Positions 26,301-32,901 of a stretch of DNA of 64,000 nucleotides are shown here, one piece after another (positions within the stretch are counted from its first letter, which is position 1; each line of letters starts with the position of its first letter). The translations under genes were made by a program, and so were the position numbers. The stretch comes from CAYSPG01 sp964432885 (GTDB lineage Bacteria; Bacteroidota; Bacteroidia; AKYH767-A; OLB10). Location of the stretch: positions 8,564 through 72,563 of the forward strand of contig CAYSPG010000018.1 of the NCBI GenBank assembly GCA_964432885.1, in the 5' to 3' direction. The notes beneath the pieces were generated by a model. The model had not been told where the DNA came from. It saw only the letters and a program-made list of their open reading frames with translations, and ran no database searches.

Positions 26301-26764
26301 TCGAATCGTTGTTTATGAATCTTGAGTCGTATACAAACGAACCGGATGAAAACACGAATGTGGATGCTGTTGAATTTGATCATCATACATTAAAGGGTAA
26401 AACTATTTTGATGGCCGATGATGATATGCGAAACATTTATGCACTTACCACACTTATTGAAAGTGCCGGAGCCAATCTTATTTGTGCGTATGATGGAAAA
26501 GAAGCCATTGAAAAATTAGAAAACAATCCGAACATTGATATTGTGCTTATGGATGTAATGATGCCTGTAATGAATGGGTATGAAGCCATAACAGAAATAC
26601 GTAAGCAGGAAAGATACAAAGACTTGCCCGTGCTTGCCGTAACAGCTAAAGCACTTGAAGGAGAGCGTGAGCGTTGCCGCGAAGTGGGTGCATCCGATTA
26701 CATATCAAAGCCGGTAAGCAATGATTTGCTGATTTCTAAAATAAAATTTTGGCTTTACCAGTAA
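23381..26764 (+). CDS. Hybrid sensor histidine kinase with GAF and two receiver domains
   Basis: 1127 residues from ATG 23381; ATG 23372 and GTG 23345 are alternatives. The order is TM helix (about 8-28), a helical periplasmic sensor of roughly 150 residues, a second TM helix (FIMLTAVVLGLGLLIINFVA), HAMP, GAF (QGAVFVVSKE ... GEVIGAIQIASV), a long coiled coil rich in Glu and Gln, HisKA with SHELRTPLNS (His near 582), HATPase with NLLSNAFKFTD and GGTGLGLTIS, and two receivers (LIIEDD/LLDLMLPD and MADDDM/LMDVMMPVMNGYEA). No DNA-binding output is present, so phosphate must pass to another protein. It follows the YfiR-TonB receptor-YfiR set and is the likely signalling end of that unit. Confidence 0.92.
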   Translation: MSENKRIYKIDKKIYVVFIALVLITVINAVVSTYVINKSKEITIEIAEVTNPSQSQLFDLTQLATKSWMYITNWVYLPTNKIDKENLIRINQQDYPYIKSELLKLSLSWKDSKTIDSLKYLFDEYDKLIYYENQVMNKLVDFDDYQDPIKKFAAEEIVETQIIPRAQRISNVLTKITQIKKEEASAKQSEMIQSFIMLTAVVLGLGLLIINFVAAITFFLSKNIISPVMKIRQFIGQLSLGELPQLNIKIPSNAVGEMILALKLHVEGLKRTSVFANEIGKGNFNAQFNPLSENDVQGKALLEMRDKLKHAAESEATQKWISDGIERISVATRDFTVGMETLCDSLAKEVVTFVNAQQGAVFVVSKEKERAPAIFIKGSFGLNKELITATPFALKESLVGQAIYSNQPVFVTNHNSTLFAIDTGLYKTEVSNVYILPLFAGGEVIGAIQIASVQVLSESQIQYLNGILEPISASLHGVMSNALTRRLLDDSIKQADELAAQKQELRWANDELVSKSQQLESSQAELEVQQEELKEVNAQLEIKAHLLEERNLAIEEARQSLAFKAEQLEQSSKYKSAFLANMSHELRTPLNSILILAKLLADNKTANLTPKQVEHSRVIHKSGSDLLMLINDILDLSKIESGKLEFVFEKLKVRGIGEDMKMLFTEFANEKQIEFAVVKDENVFDDFTSDKMRLEQVIKNLLSNAFKFTDKNGKVTLSFSKVEAGVVYANENLRDSENVIAISVTDTGIGIPVEKQKIIFEAFQQADNSTSRKFGGTGLGLTISREIIHILGGEIALKSEPGKGSTFTIYLPQHNNTANKNRPQESLVVKEVTHETHAPAVLEKNTLSKKYQDNDFADDRDFITEHDKVVLIIEDDVEFLKVLIDYCHIYGYKAIATKQGESGLLFARQHKPYAILLDLMLPDTDGWVVLSKLKENPNLQNIPVHIITALDKKPSGLNHGAASYIKKPINKPQLESLFMNLESYTNEPDENTNVDAVEFDHHTLKGKTILMADDDMRNIYALTTLIESAGANLICAYDGKEAIEKLENNPNIDIVLMDVMMPVMNGYEAITEIRKQERYKDLPVLAVTAKALEGERERCREVGASDYISKPVSNDLLISKIKFWLYQ

Positions 26765-26772
26765 GCCGCGTA

Positions 26773-26970
26773 TCAGAAAAGATTTTTATTCTCTGATAAA
26801 AAAGCTTCTTTACGTTTTACTTTTTGAATGGCTTTGGTAATAAGCGCAACCTCTTTTTTTACTTCAGGGTGCAGTGCAGACATTAGCAATACATCGGCAA
26901 TTTGTTTTTTGCTTGCTACACCAAGGCAGTAAGCCTCTAAAATTCCGGACGAAATAAAATTATTAGGCAT
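26773..26970 (-). CDS. Small protein resembling the N-terminus of a RskA-type anti-sigma factor
   Basis: 65 residues. NNFISSGILEAYCLGVASK followed by LHPEVKKEV resembles the start of Bacteroidota anti-sigma factors of the RskA type (SGILE.Y..G..S ... HPEV). There is no transmembrane helix, no extracytoplasmic part and no neighbouring sigma factor gene. It could be a stand-alone binding module or a leftover of a larger gene. It is convergent with the kinase gene, with an 8-base gap. Confidence 0.5.
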   Translation of the reverse strand: MPNNFISSGILEAYCLGVASKKQIADVLLMSALHPEVKKEVALITKAIQKVKRKEAFLSENKNLF

Positions 26971-27089
26971 TGGCAGGTGGTTTATTAATTACAATAATAG
27001 CAGCTTTATTTCATTAGGAACATGACGTTGTGTAACTAATGTTAGTTACTTAATGCTATTTCCAAATTCAAATATCATCCTCATTAAAA

Positions 27090-27878
27090 TTACAAACATG
27101 CAGTACGTCCACCATCAACGGGCACATTTATTCCGTTAATGTATGATGCTGCTGGGGATGCTAAAAAAGCTACGGCATTGGCAATTTCTTCGGGCTCGGC
27201 AAAACGTGCCATGGGAATTTCGTGTGTCATTTCCTCTGTAATCTCGTCTTTGCTTTTGCCCGTTTTTTTTGTTTTATCGTCAATAATTTGTTGCAGGCGT
27301 ATGGTGTTGGTGGCTCCGGGTAAAACATTGTTTACTGTAATGCCAAAGTGGGCAACTTCAAGCGAAAGTGTTTTGCTCCAGTTACCAACGGCAGCGCGTA
27401 TGGTGTTTGAAACACCAAGCCCCTTTATGGGTTGCTTTACCGATGTAGAAATGATATTAATAATGCGTCCATACTTTTCTGTTTTCATACCCTCAATACA
27501 GCTTGTTGCCAGTATATGATTGCAAATCAGGTGAGCGTTAAATGCTTTTAAAAAGTCTTCTTCTTTGGCAGCCGAAATGTTTCCGGCAGGCGGGCCTCCG
27601 GTGTTGTTTACCAAAATGTGAATTGCCCCGTTTTCTGAAATATGTTTTTGTACGGCTTGCTTTACCTCATCCGGTTTTGAAAAATCGGCAATAATAAAAT
27701 CATGTTTTTGTTTTCCGTCATTATAAAGTTCGGCAGCCACTTTTTGTAATTCGTTTTTATTGCGGGCAAGAAGTGTTACACTGGCGCCCAGTAAAGCAAA
27801 CTCTACAGCTACTGCTTTGCCAATTCCCTGTGTGCTTCCGCAAACAAGGGCTTTTTTGTTTTTTAAATTTAAATTCAT
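27090..27878 (-). CDS. SDR-family oxidoreductase with altered catalytic motif
   Basis: 262 residues with a Rossmann fold: GSTQGIGKAVA for NADP(H), NNTGGP in place of NNAG, NIISTS with the catalytic serine, and a C-terminal GINVPVDGG. The usual YxxxK is replaced by SNTIR in the segment GLGVSNTIRAAVGNWSK. This matches a divergent SDR subgroup often labelled 3-oxoacyl-ACP reductase, but ordinary catalysis through Tyr/Lys is doubtful. No pathway neighbours help. Confidence 0.85.
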   Translation of the reverse strand: MNLNLKNKKALVCGSTQGIGKAVAVEFALLGASVTLLARNKNELQKVAAELYNDGKQKHDFIIADFSKPDEVKQAVQKHISENGAIHILVNNTGGPPAGNISAAKEEDFLKAFNAHLICNHILATSCIEGMKTEKYGRIINIISTSVKQPIKGLGVSNTIRAAVGNWSKTLSLEVAHFGITVNNVLPGATNTIRLQQIIDDKTKKTGKSKDEITEEMTHEIPMARFAEPEEIANAVAFLASPAASYINGINVPVDGGRTACL

Positions 27879-27893
27879 GCCGCCAAAAGTAAT

Positions 27894-27924
27894 TTGAATT
27901 TATTAATCACTTTCAATACATTTG
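27894..27924 (+). promoter_or_regulatory. Candidate Bacteroidota promoter for the 27941 gene
   Basis: TTG at 27894-27896, a 20-base spacer and TACATTTG at 27917-27924 fit the TTG-N19-TAnnTTTG pattern. The start codon is 16 bases downstream. Confidence 0.55.
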
Positions 27925-27940
27925 GTACAAAATATTTTTA

Positions 27941-28228
27941 ATGGAAGAATTAATAAATAAGGTTTCGAGTGCTGCCGGGATAGACAGGGAGCAATCGAAA
28001 AAAGCGATTGAGGTGGTGGCGGCATCGCTTAAAGAAAAATTGCCTCACCTTATGCACGAGCAAATTGACACGCTTATTAACGGAGGAACACTTACCGATT
28101 CAATCAAAAACAAATTTGATGATTTGGGAAAAGACCTGGGCGATGCGGCTAAAGATTTTGGAAAGCGCGCAGGCGATTTTGCTACCGAAGTAGGAACTAA
28201 AATAGGAGAAATGTTTACCAAAAAATAA
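27941..28228 (+). CDS. Small helical protein of unknown function
   Basis: 95 residues, charged and helical, with no signal peptide. SSAAGIDREQSKKAIEVV and LINGGTLTDSIKNKFDDLG resemble small DUF2267-like or DUF937-like proteins, but I do not recognise the family firmly. The C-terminal half (DLGDAAKDFGKRAGDFATEVG) looks like an amphipathic 11-residue-repeat helix. It ends one base before the dioxygenase gene, so the two are probably cotranscribed. Confidence 0.7.
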   Translation: MEELINKVSSAAGIDREQSKKAIEVVAASLKEKLPHLMHEQIDTLINGGTLTDSIKNKFDDLGKDLGDAAKDFGKRAGDFATEVGTKIGEMFTKK

Positions 28229-28229
28229 T

Positions 28230-28757
28230 ATGGCAATACAACGAGCATTTAATTTAAAAAAATGGATTGACGAAAACCGTCATCTGTTAAAGCCACCAGT
28301 AGGAAATCAGCAGGTGTATAAAGGCAATGACGACTTTATTGTAATGGTGGTAGGTGGCCCCAACTCGCGCAAAGATTATCATTACAACGAGGGCGAAGAA
28401 TTTTATTACCAGGTGGAAGGCGACATGGTTTTAAAAATAATTGAAGATGGTAAGCCAGTAGATATTTCTATAAGGGAAGGCGATATTTTTTTGCTTCCTC
28501 CCAAAACACCGCACTCGCCACAGCGGCCGGCAGGCACCGTAGGCCTGGTGGTGGAGCTTTACCGTAACGAAAAAGAAATGGATGGCTGTTTTTGGTTTTG
28601 CGAAAAATGCGGCAATGAATTGCACAAGGAATATTTTCCGTTAACCAACATAGTTACCGAGCTGCCCCGCATTTTTGACAAGTATTACTCAAACAAAGAA
28701 TTGTGCACCTGCAAAAAGTGCGGAACTGTGATGCAGCCACCACCTAAGTTGGTATAA
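28230..28757 (+). CDS. nbaC: 3-hydroxyanthranilate 3,4-dioxygenase
   Basis: Opens the ring of 3-hydroxyanthranilate in the kynurenine route, yielding the precursor of quinolinate and NAD. The cupin has the iron ligands His51, Glu57 (HYNEGEEF) and His95 (PKTPHSPQRP) at the standard positions. The C-terminus has the extra rubredoxin-like metal site of bacterial enzymes (CEKC and CTCKKC). Length 175 is typical. It begins one base after the preceding small gene. No other kynurenine genes are in the window. Confidence 0.93.
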   Translation: MAIQRAFNLKKWIDENRHLLKPPVGNQQVYKGNDDFIVMVVGGPNSRKDYHYNEGEEFYYQVEGDMVLKIIEDGKPVDISIREGDIFLLPPKTPHSPQRPAGTVGLVVELYRNEKEMDGCFWFCEKCGNELHKEYFPLTNIVTELPRIFDKYYSNKELCTCKKCGTVMQPPPKLV

Positions 28758-28827
28758 TTGTTTTTTCGCAGTTAGTTATTTTTAGAATACATGCAGTTGC
28801 ACAGCATTGCAACTATAACATACTTTT

Positions 28828-30366
28828 ATGGCCATGCAAAAATTTTTTTTAGTAGCAATTGTGTTTTTTGTTTTTACGGGTGCATTAACCTCGCAGCCTG
28901 TGGTGTGCGCCCACACGCAAAGTTTTTATTACGAAACAGGCAATGCGGTGGCAGTTACAAGCGATGGGGGATACATTATTGCAGGGCTTACTGCCGAGTA
29001 TGGCTCATCGCCACAGGGCGAAGCATATCTTTTAAAATTTGACAGCCTTAATAACATTGAGTGGGGAAAAACCATTGGCAACACGTTTCAGGCATCGTTT
29101 AATGATGTAATACAAACATACGATGGCGGGTATGCTGCCACCGGCTATTACGAATCGCAAACCGGCATACCCCATATATTGATAGTTAAAACCGATTCGG
29201 CCGGTACGCTGCAATGGCATAAAACTGTTGGCTCGGCAGCCAATGATAATGGATATGTGATAAGGCAAATGCCCGACAGCAGCCTTATTGTGGCGGGGCA
29301 TACATTTACCAACTGCATGTGGACTTTTAAAATTTCGCAGGCAGGTGTCGTGGACTGGACGCGTAAGTTTATTGGCGGCAGCAGCAAGTTAGGGCTTGGT
29401 GCTGTAATAACGCCTGACAGCAACATTGTGGTGTGTGGTTACAGCAGTGGCATCAATTCAATTGCCGACCCCAATGCGCTTATCGTTAAATACAATACGC
29501 AAGGTACGCTGCTGTGGTCAGGCGCCTGGGGCAACAGCAGGGCCGAGCTTTTTCATACCATCGAAAACAGCCACACCTCGGGCTATATGCTGGGCGGATT
29601 TATTGCTGATACACTGCTATCGGCAGGTAACATGATGCTGCTTGCTAAAATGGATACTGCCGGCAACATGGTATGGGCAAAAGGCATAGGGGGTGAGTAT
29701 GACGACAGGATAAAAACAATTATTAAAACATCGGATGGCAACTATTGCGCAGCGGCTTTTACAATTACCGATACGGTGGGCATTGATACGTACAACGACA
29801 TTTTATTTAAATTTGATGAAGCAGGAACTATTTTGTGGATGAAAAAAAGTGCCGACTTTACCGGAGATATTTGCAATAACATGAAAGAAACCGCTTCAAA
29901 AAATTTAATCCTTACCGGAAATTATTTTGCCGATGTATCGGTCGTGGTGGCCGACAGTGCTGGCAGCTCATGCTGCTATTCGGATTATACGTTGCCCCAG
30001 TTACCGGTTTTGTTAAATCAAATTTTGTTTGGCATTACCGATACGGTTTATAATACCTATACCATTGGGTTTGCGCAGGCATCGGGCGGAAGCTTATTTA
30101 CAGATTGCATACCGGTGAGTGCCGATGAAACTGCTTTGATAAATACCATTTCTGTTTTTCCCAACCCGGCACAGGATAAGTTAACCATTACAGGTTACAC
30201 ACTAAACAGCGGAGTTACCATATTAAAAGTTGTGGATATAATGGGGAAAGAAATTTTTGTGATGCCAACAAGCACCACCTCCAGTACGCTATCAACAAAA
30301 CAGCTAAAACCAGGTATTTACTTTATTGAGGCCGGGTTGGTACGCATCAAGTTTATAAAACAATAG
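28828..30366 (+). CDS. Secreted beta-propeller-like protein with T9SS sorting domain
   Basis: 512 residues with a signal peptide (FFLVAIVFFVFTGALTSQ). Repeats of the form SDGGYIIAG ... YLLKFDSLNNIEWGKTIG recur about every 50 residues, as in bacterial propellers of the delta-60/SBBP type. The end (ISVFPNPAQDKLTI ... LKPGIYFIEAG) is a T9SS domain. It is related in style to the protein at 4805. Ligand unknown. Confidence 0.8.
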   Translation: MAMQKFFLVAIVFFVFTGALTSQPVVCAHTQSFYYETGNAVAVTSDGGYIIAGLTAEYGSSPQGEAYLLKFDSLNNIEWGKTIGNTFQASFNDVIQTYDGGYAATGYYESQTGIPHILIVKTDSAGTLQWHKTVGSAANDNGYVIRQMPDSSLIVAGHTFTNCMWTFKISQAGVVDWTRKFIGGSSKLGLGAVITPDSNIVVCGYSSGINSIADPNALIVKYNTQGTLLWSGAWGNSRAELFHTIENSHTSGYMLGGFIADTLLSAGNMMLLAKMDTAGNMVWAKGIGGEYDDRIKTIIKTSDGNYCAAAFTITDTVGIDTYNDILFKFDEAGTILWMKKSADFTGDICNNMKETASKNLILTGNYFADVSVVVADSAGSSCCYSDYTLPQLPVLLNQILFGITDTVYNTYTIGFAQASGGSLFTDCIPVSADETALINTISVFPNPAQDKLTITGYTLNSGVTILKVVDIMGKEIFVMPTSTTSSTLSTKQLKPGIYFIEAGLVRIKFIKQ

Positions 30367-30370
30367 GGAT

Positions 30371-30817
30371 ATGTTTATTGTAGAAGAAAAAGAGCGGGAA
30401 CTGCGCACCAAAAAAATTTCGGTTGCACTTATTGTTTTGGCAACTTTGTTTTCGCAGGTGGTGTTGTTTAAGTTTGATTTTACCAATGATGTAGAATATG
30501 ATGGTGTTTGGCTACATCATTTTTTGCCGTTGCTGCATATTGGAGATAAATTTAACCAGGTTATTGTTACAACTGCCGGTGTGGGGTATGTGCTGTTTTT
30601 AATTTTCTTTATTATGCATTATAAAAAAGCAAAACAAAACCACTCACGCTTTATTACGGTGGGCATTGTTGTTTGTACTTATGTATTGCTGCACGAGTTT
30701 TTTATTTATGCAAAAGCCTGGTTTCAAAATTTTACACCCTATCCAATTTTTACAGGCATACCGTTACTGATTATCTCCATCGAAGTTTTTAATGCGGTGT
30801 ATAGCAATAAGGAATAA
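30371..30817 (+). CDS. Small integral membrane protein, unknown function
   Basis: 148 residues with about four hydrophobic helices (VALIVLATLFSQVVLF, VGYVLFLIFFIMHY, FITVGIVVCTYVLLHEFF, IPLLIISIEVFNAVY). It starts four bases after the T9SS gene and may share its transcript. No recognised family. Confidence 0.65.
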   Translation: MFIVEEKERELRTKKISVALIVLATLFSQVVLFKFDFTNDVEYDGVWLHHFLPLLHIGDKFNQVIVTTAGVGYVLFLIFFIMHYKKAKQNHSRFITVGIVVCTYVLLHEFFIYAKAWFQNFTPYPIFTGIPLLIISIEVFNAVYSNKE

Positions 30818-30898
30818 TATCAATTTATGTTGTTTGGATACGTCTAAGTTGAGATATTAGAGAAGAACATCCCTTATAAATTATATTAGAATTATCCC

Positions 30899-30906
30899 TA
30901 CTTTTG
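30899..30906 (+). promoter_or_regulatory. Candidate -7 box for accB-accC
   Basis: TACTTTTG fits TAnnTTTG and lies 21 bases before the accB start codon; the -33 region is not convincing. Confidence 0.45.
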
Positions 30907-30927
30907 AGGTCACCTAAGATCTGTCGT

Positions 30928-31407
30928 ATGAACAAAAAAGAAATAGAAGAACTAATAAAATTTGTTGCCAAAAGCGGTGTTAGCGCTGTTTTTATCGAGC
31001 AAAAAGATTTTAAAATCACCATTAAAAACCCGGTTAGCGGCCAGCAAGTGGTACATGTTGCTGCCCCTGCACCGGTGATTCAGCAGGCCCCTGCCACCCC
31101 TGCCTCTGCACCGGCTGCCCCAAGGGCCGAAGCGCCCAAGGCCGAGCCCACTGCCGATTCGGGTAATTATCACACCATCAAGTCGCCAATGATTGGCACT
31201 TTTTACCGCACCCCTTCCCCCGACAAGCCCAACTTTGTAAATGTGGGCGATGAGATAAAAGAAGGACAGGTTATCTGCATCATTGAGGCAATGAAACTAT
31301 TTAACGAAATAGAATCGGACATAAAAGGCCGCATTGTAAAAGTGCTTGTTGAACACAACACACCTGTTGAGTACGACACCCCGCTTTTTTTAGTTGAACC
31401 TGCATAA
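30928..31407 (+). CDS. accB: Biotin carboxyl carrier protein of acetyl-CoA carboxylase
   Basis: 159 residues from ATG 30928. The N-terminal KKEIEELIKFVAKSGVS and a Pro/Ala-rich linker (about 50-85) precede the biotinyl domain with EAMKLFNEI, whose Lys carries biotin. The length and layout match AccB. It precedes accC, its partner in carboxylating acetyl-CoA for fatty-acid synthesis, with a palindromic repeat between them. A TTG start at 30904 would add eight unlikely residues. Confidence 0.95.
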   Translation: MNKKEIEELIKFVAKSGVSAVFIEQKDFKITIKNPVSGQQVVHVAAPAPVIQQAPATPASAPAAPRAEAPKAEPTADSGNYHTIKSPMIGTFYRTPSPDKPNFVNVGDEIKEGQVICIIEAMKLFNEIESDIKGRIVKVLVEHNTPVEYDTPLFLVEPA

Positions 31408-31417
31408 AACTGTTTCC

Positions 31418-31478
31418 TGTTTGAGGATTAAAATTTGAGGTTGATTAACTTCAAGCTTCAAACCTCAAACCTCAAACC
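31418..31478. repeat. Imperfect palindrome (TTTGAGG words) between accB and accC
   Basis: GTTTGAGGATTAAAATTTGA on the left pairs imperfectly with the right side built of CTCAAAC words. It ends seven bases before the accC start codon and should form a hairpin in the accBC transcript. It is built in the same style as the word palindromes at 3118-3183 and 47472-47616, but from a different word. Confidence 0.6.
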
Positions 31479-31485
31479 AAAGAAT

Positions 31486-32823
31486 ATGTTCAAAAAAATC
31501 TTGATAGCCAACCGGGGCGAAATAGCATTGCGAATCATTCGCACCTGCAAAGAAATGGGCATTAACACCGTAGCCGTTTACAGTACTGCTGACCGCGACA
31601 GCCTGCACGTTCGTTTTGCCGATGAGGCCGTTTGCATTGGCCCCCCGCCAAGCAAAGATTCATACTTAAATATAGCAAATATCATTGCTGCTGCCGAAAT
31701 AACCAACTCTGACGCTATCCATCCTGGCTATGGTTTTTTATCCGAAAACTCAAAGTTTAGCGGTATATGTGCCGACCATAACATAAAATTTATTGGCGCT
31801 ACTCCTGACCAGATTGATGGCATGGGAGATAAAAGCAATGCCAAAGACACCATGAAAAAAGCAGGTGTACCTACTATACCCGGCAGCGAAGGATTGCTTA
31901 CCGATGTGGAAGAGGGTCTGGCTGTTGCCGAAAAAATAAAATACCCCGTAATATTAAAAGCCACTGCCGGTGGTGGAGGCCGCGGCATGCGGATCGTATG
32001 GAAGCCCGAAGAGTTTGAGCCCGCCTGGAACAGCGCCCGCCAGGAAGCCGGTGCTGCCTTTGGTAACGATGGCATGTACCTTGAAAAATACATTGAGGAG
32101 CCACGCCATATCGAAATTCAAATAGCAGGCGACCAATACGGCAAAGCATGTCACCTTAGCGAGCGCGACTGCAGCATACAACGCAGGCATCAAAAACTGG
32201 TGGAAGAAACCCCTTCGCCATTTATGACCAAAGAACTTCGCGACCTCATGGGCGAAGCTGCCATCAAAGCTGCGCTTGCTGTAAAATATGAAGGGGTGGG
32301 CACTGTAGAGTTTTTGGTTGACAAGCACCGCAACTTTTATTTTATGGAAATGAACACACGCATACAGGTGGAGCATCCCATAACTGAAGAAGTTATCAAT
32401 TACGATTTGATTAAAGAACAAATAAAAATTGCATCTGGCGACCCCATAACCGGCAAAAATTATTTTCCTACCATGCATGCCATCGAGTGCCGCATCAATG
32501 CCGAAGACCCATATAACAATTTTCGTCCCTCCCCCGGAAAAATTACCAACCTGCACGTGCCCGGTGGTCACGGTGTACGTGTTGATTCGCATGTATATGC
32601 TGGCTACACCATCCCGGCAAACTATGACAGCATGATTTCAAAACTTATTACTATAGCTCAAACACGAGAAGAAGCCATTAACACCATGGAGCGCGCACTT
32701 AGCGAATACGTTATTGAAGGAGTAAAAACCACCATACCCTTTCACGTTCAGTTAATGAAAAACGAAGATTTCCGCAAAGGAAATTATACCACCAAGTTTA
32801 TGGAGTCGTTTAAGCTGGTGTAA
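31486..32823 (+). CDS. accC: Biotin carboxylase subunit of acetyl-CoA carboxylase
   Basis: 445 residues from ATG 31486 (MFKKILIANRGEIALR). Carboxylates biotin on AccB using ATP and bicarbonate. Seen are the ATP-grasp loop KATAGGGGRGMR, the EMNTRIQVEH active-site segment, and C-terminal GKITNLHVPGG. The upstream in-frame start at 31435 would be read from the palindromic repeat and is unlikely. Confidence 0.95.
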   Translation: MFKKILIANRGEIALRIIRTCKEMGINTVAVYSTADRDSLHVRFADEAVCIGPPPSKDSYLNIANIIAAAEITNSDAIHPGYGFLSENSKFSGICADHNIKFIGATPDQIDGMGDKSNAKDTMKKAGVPTIPGSEGLLTDVEEGLAVAEKIKYPVILKATAGGGGRGMRIVWKPEEFEPAWNSARQEAGAAFGNDGMYLEKYIEEPRHIEIQIAGDQYGKACHLSERDCSIQRRHQKLVEETPSPFMTKELRDLMGEAAIKAALAVKYEGVGTVEFLVDKHRNFYFMEMNTRIQVEHPITEEVINYDLIKEQIKIASGDPITGKNYFPTMHAIECRINAEDPYNNFRPSPGKITNLHVPGGHGVRVDSHVYAGYTIPANYDSMISKLITIAQTREEAINTMERALSEYVIEGVKTTIPFHVQLMKNEDFRKGNYTTKFMESFKLV

Positions 32824-32879
32824 CTCCCTCTCCTTTTTTATACCTGCATTAGCGGCTCTGTGGCATAATAGGTGTTTTT

Positions 32880-32887
32880 TACATTTG
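32880..32887 (+). promoter_or_regulatory. Candidate -7 box for uvrA
   Basis: TACATTTG fits TAnnTTTG, 15 bases before the uvrA ATG, with CTG (near TTG) at the expected -33 distance. Confidence 0.5.
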
Positions 32888-32901
32888 CAGGTTACATATA
32901 T

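Noticed and set aside
26772..26805. Terminator between the hybrid kinase and the small anti-sigma-like gene
   Set aside because: TATCAGA can pair with TCTGATA, but the stem is short, the loop is long and it lies within the coding end of the small gene.
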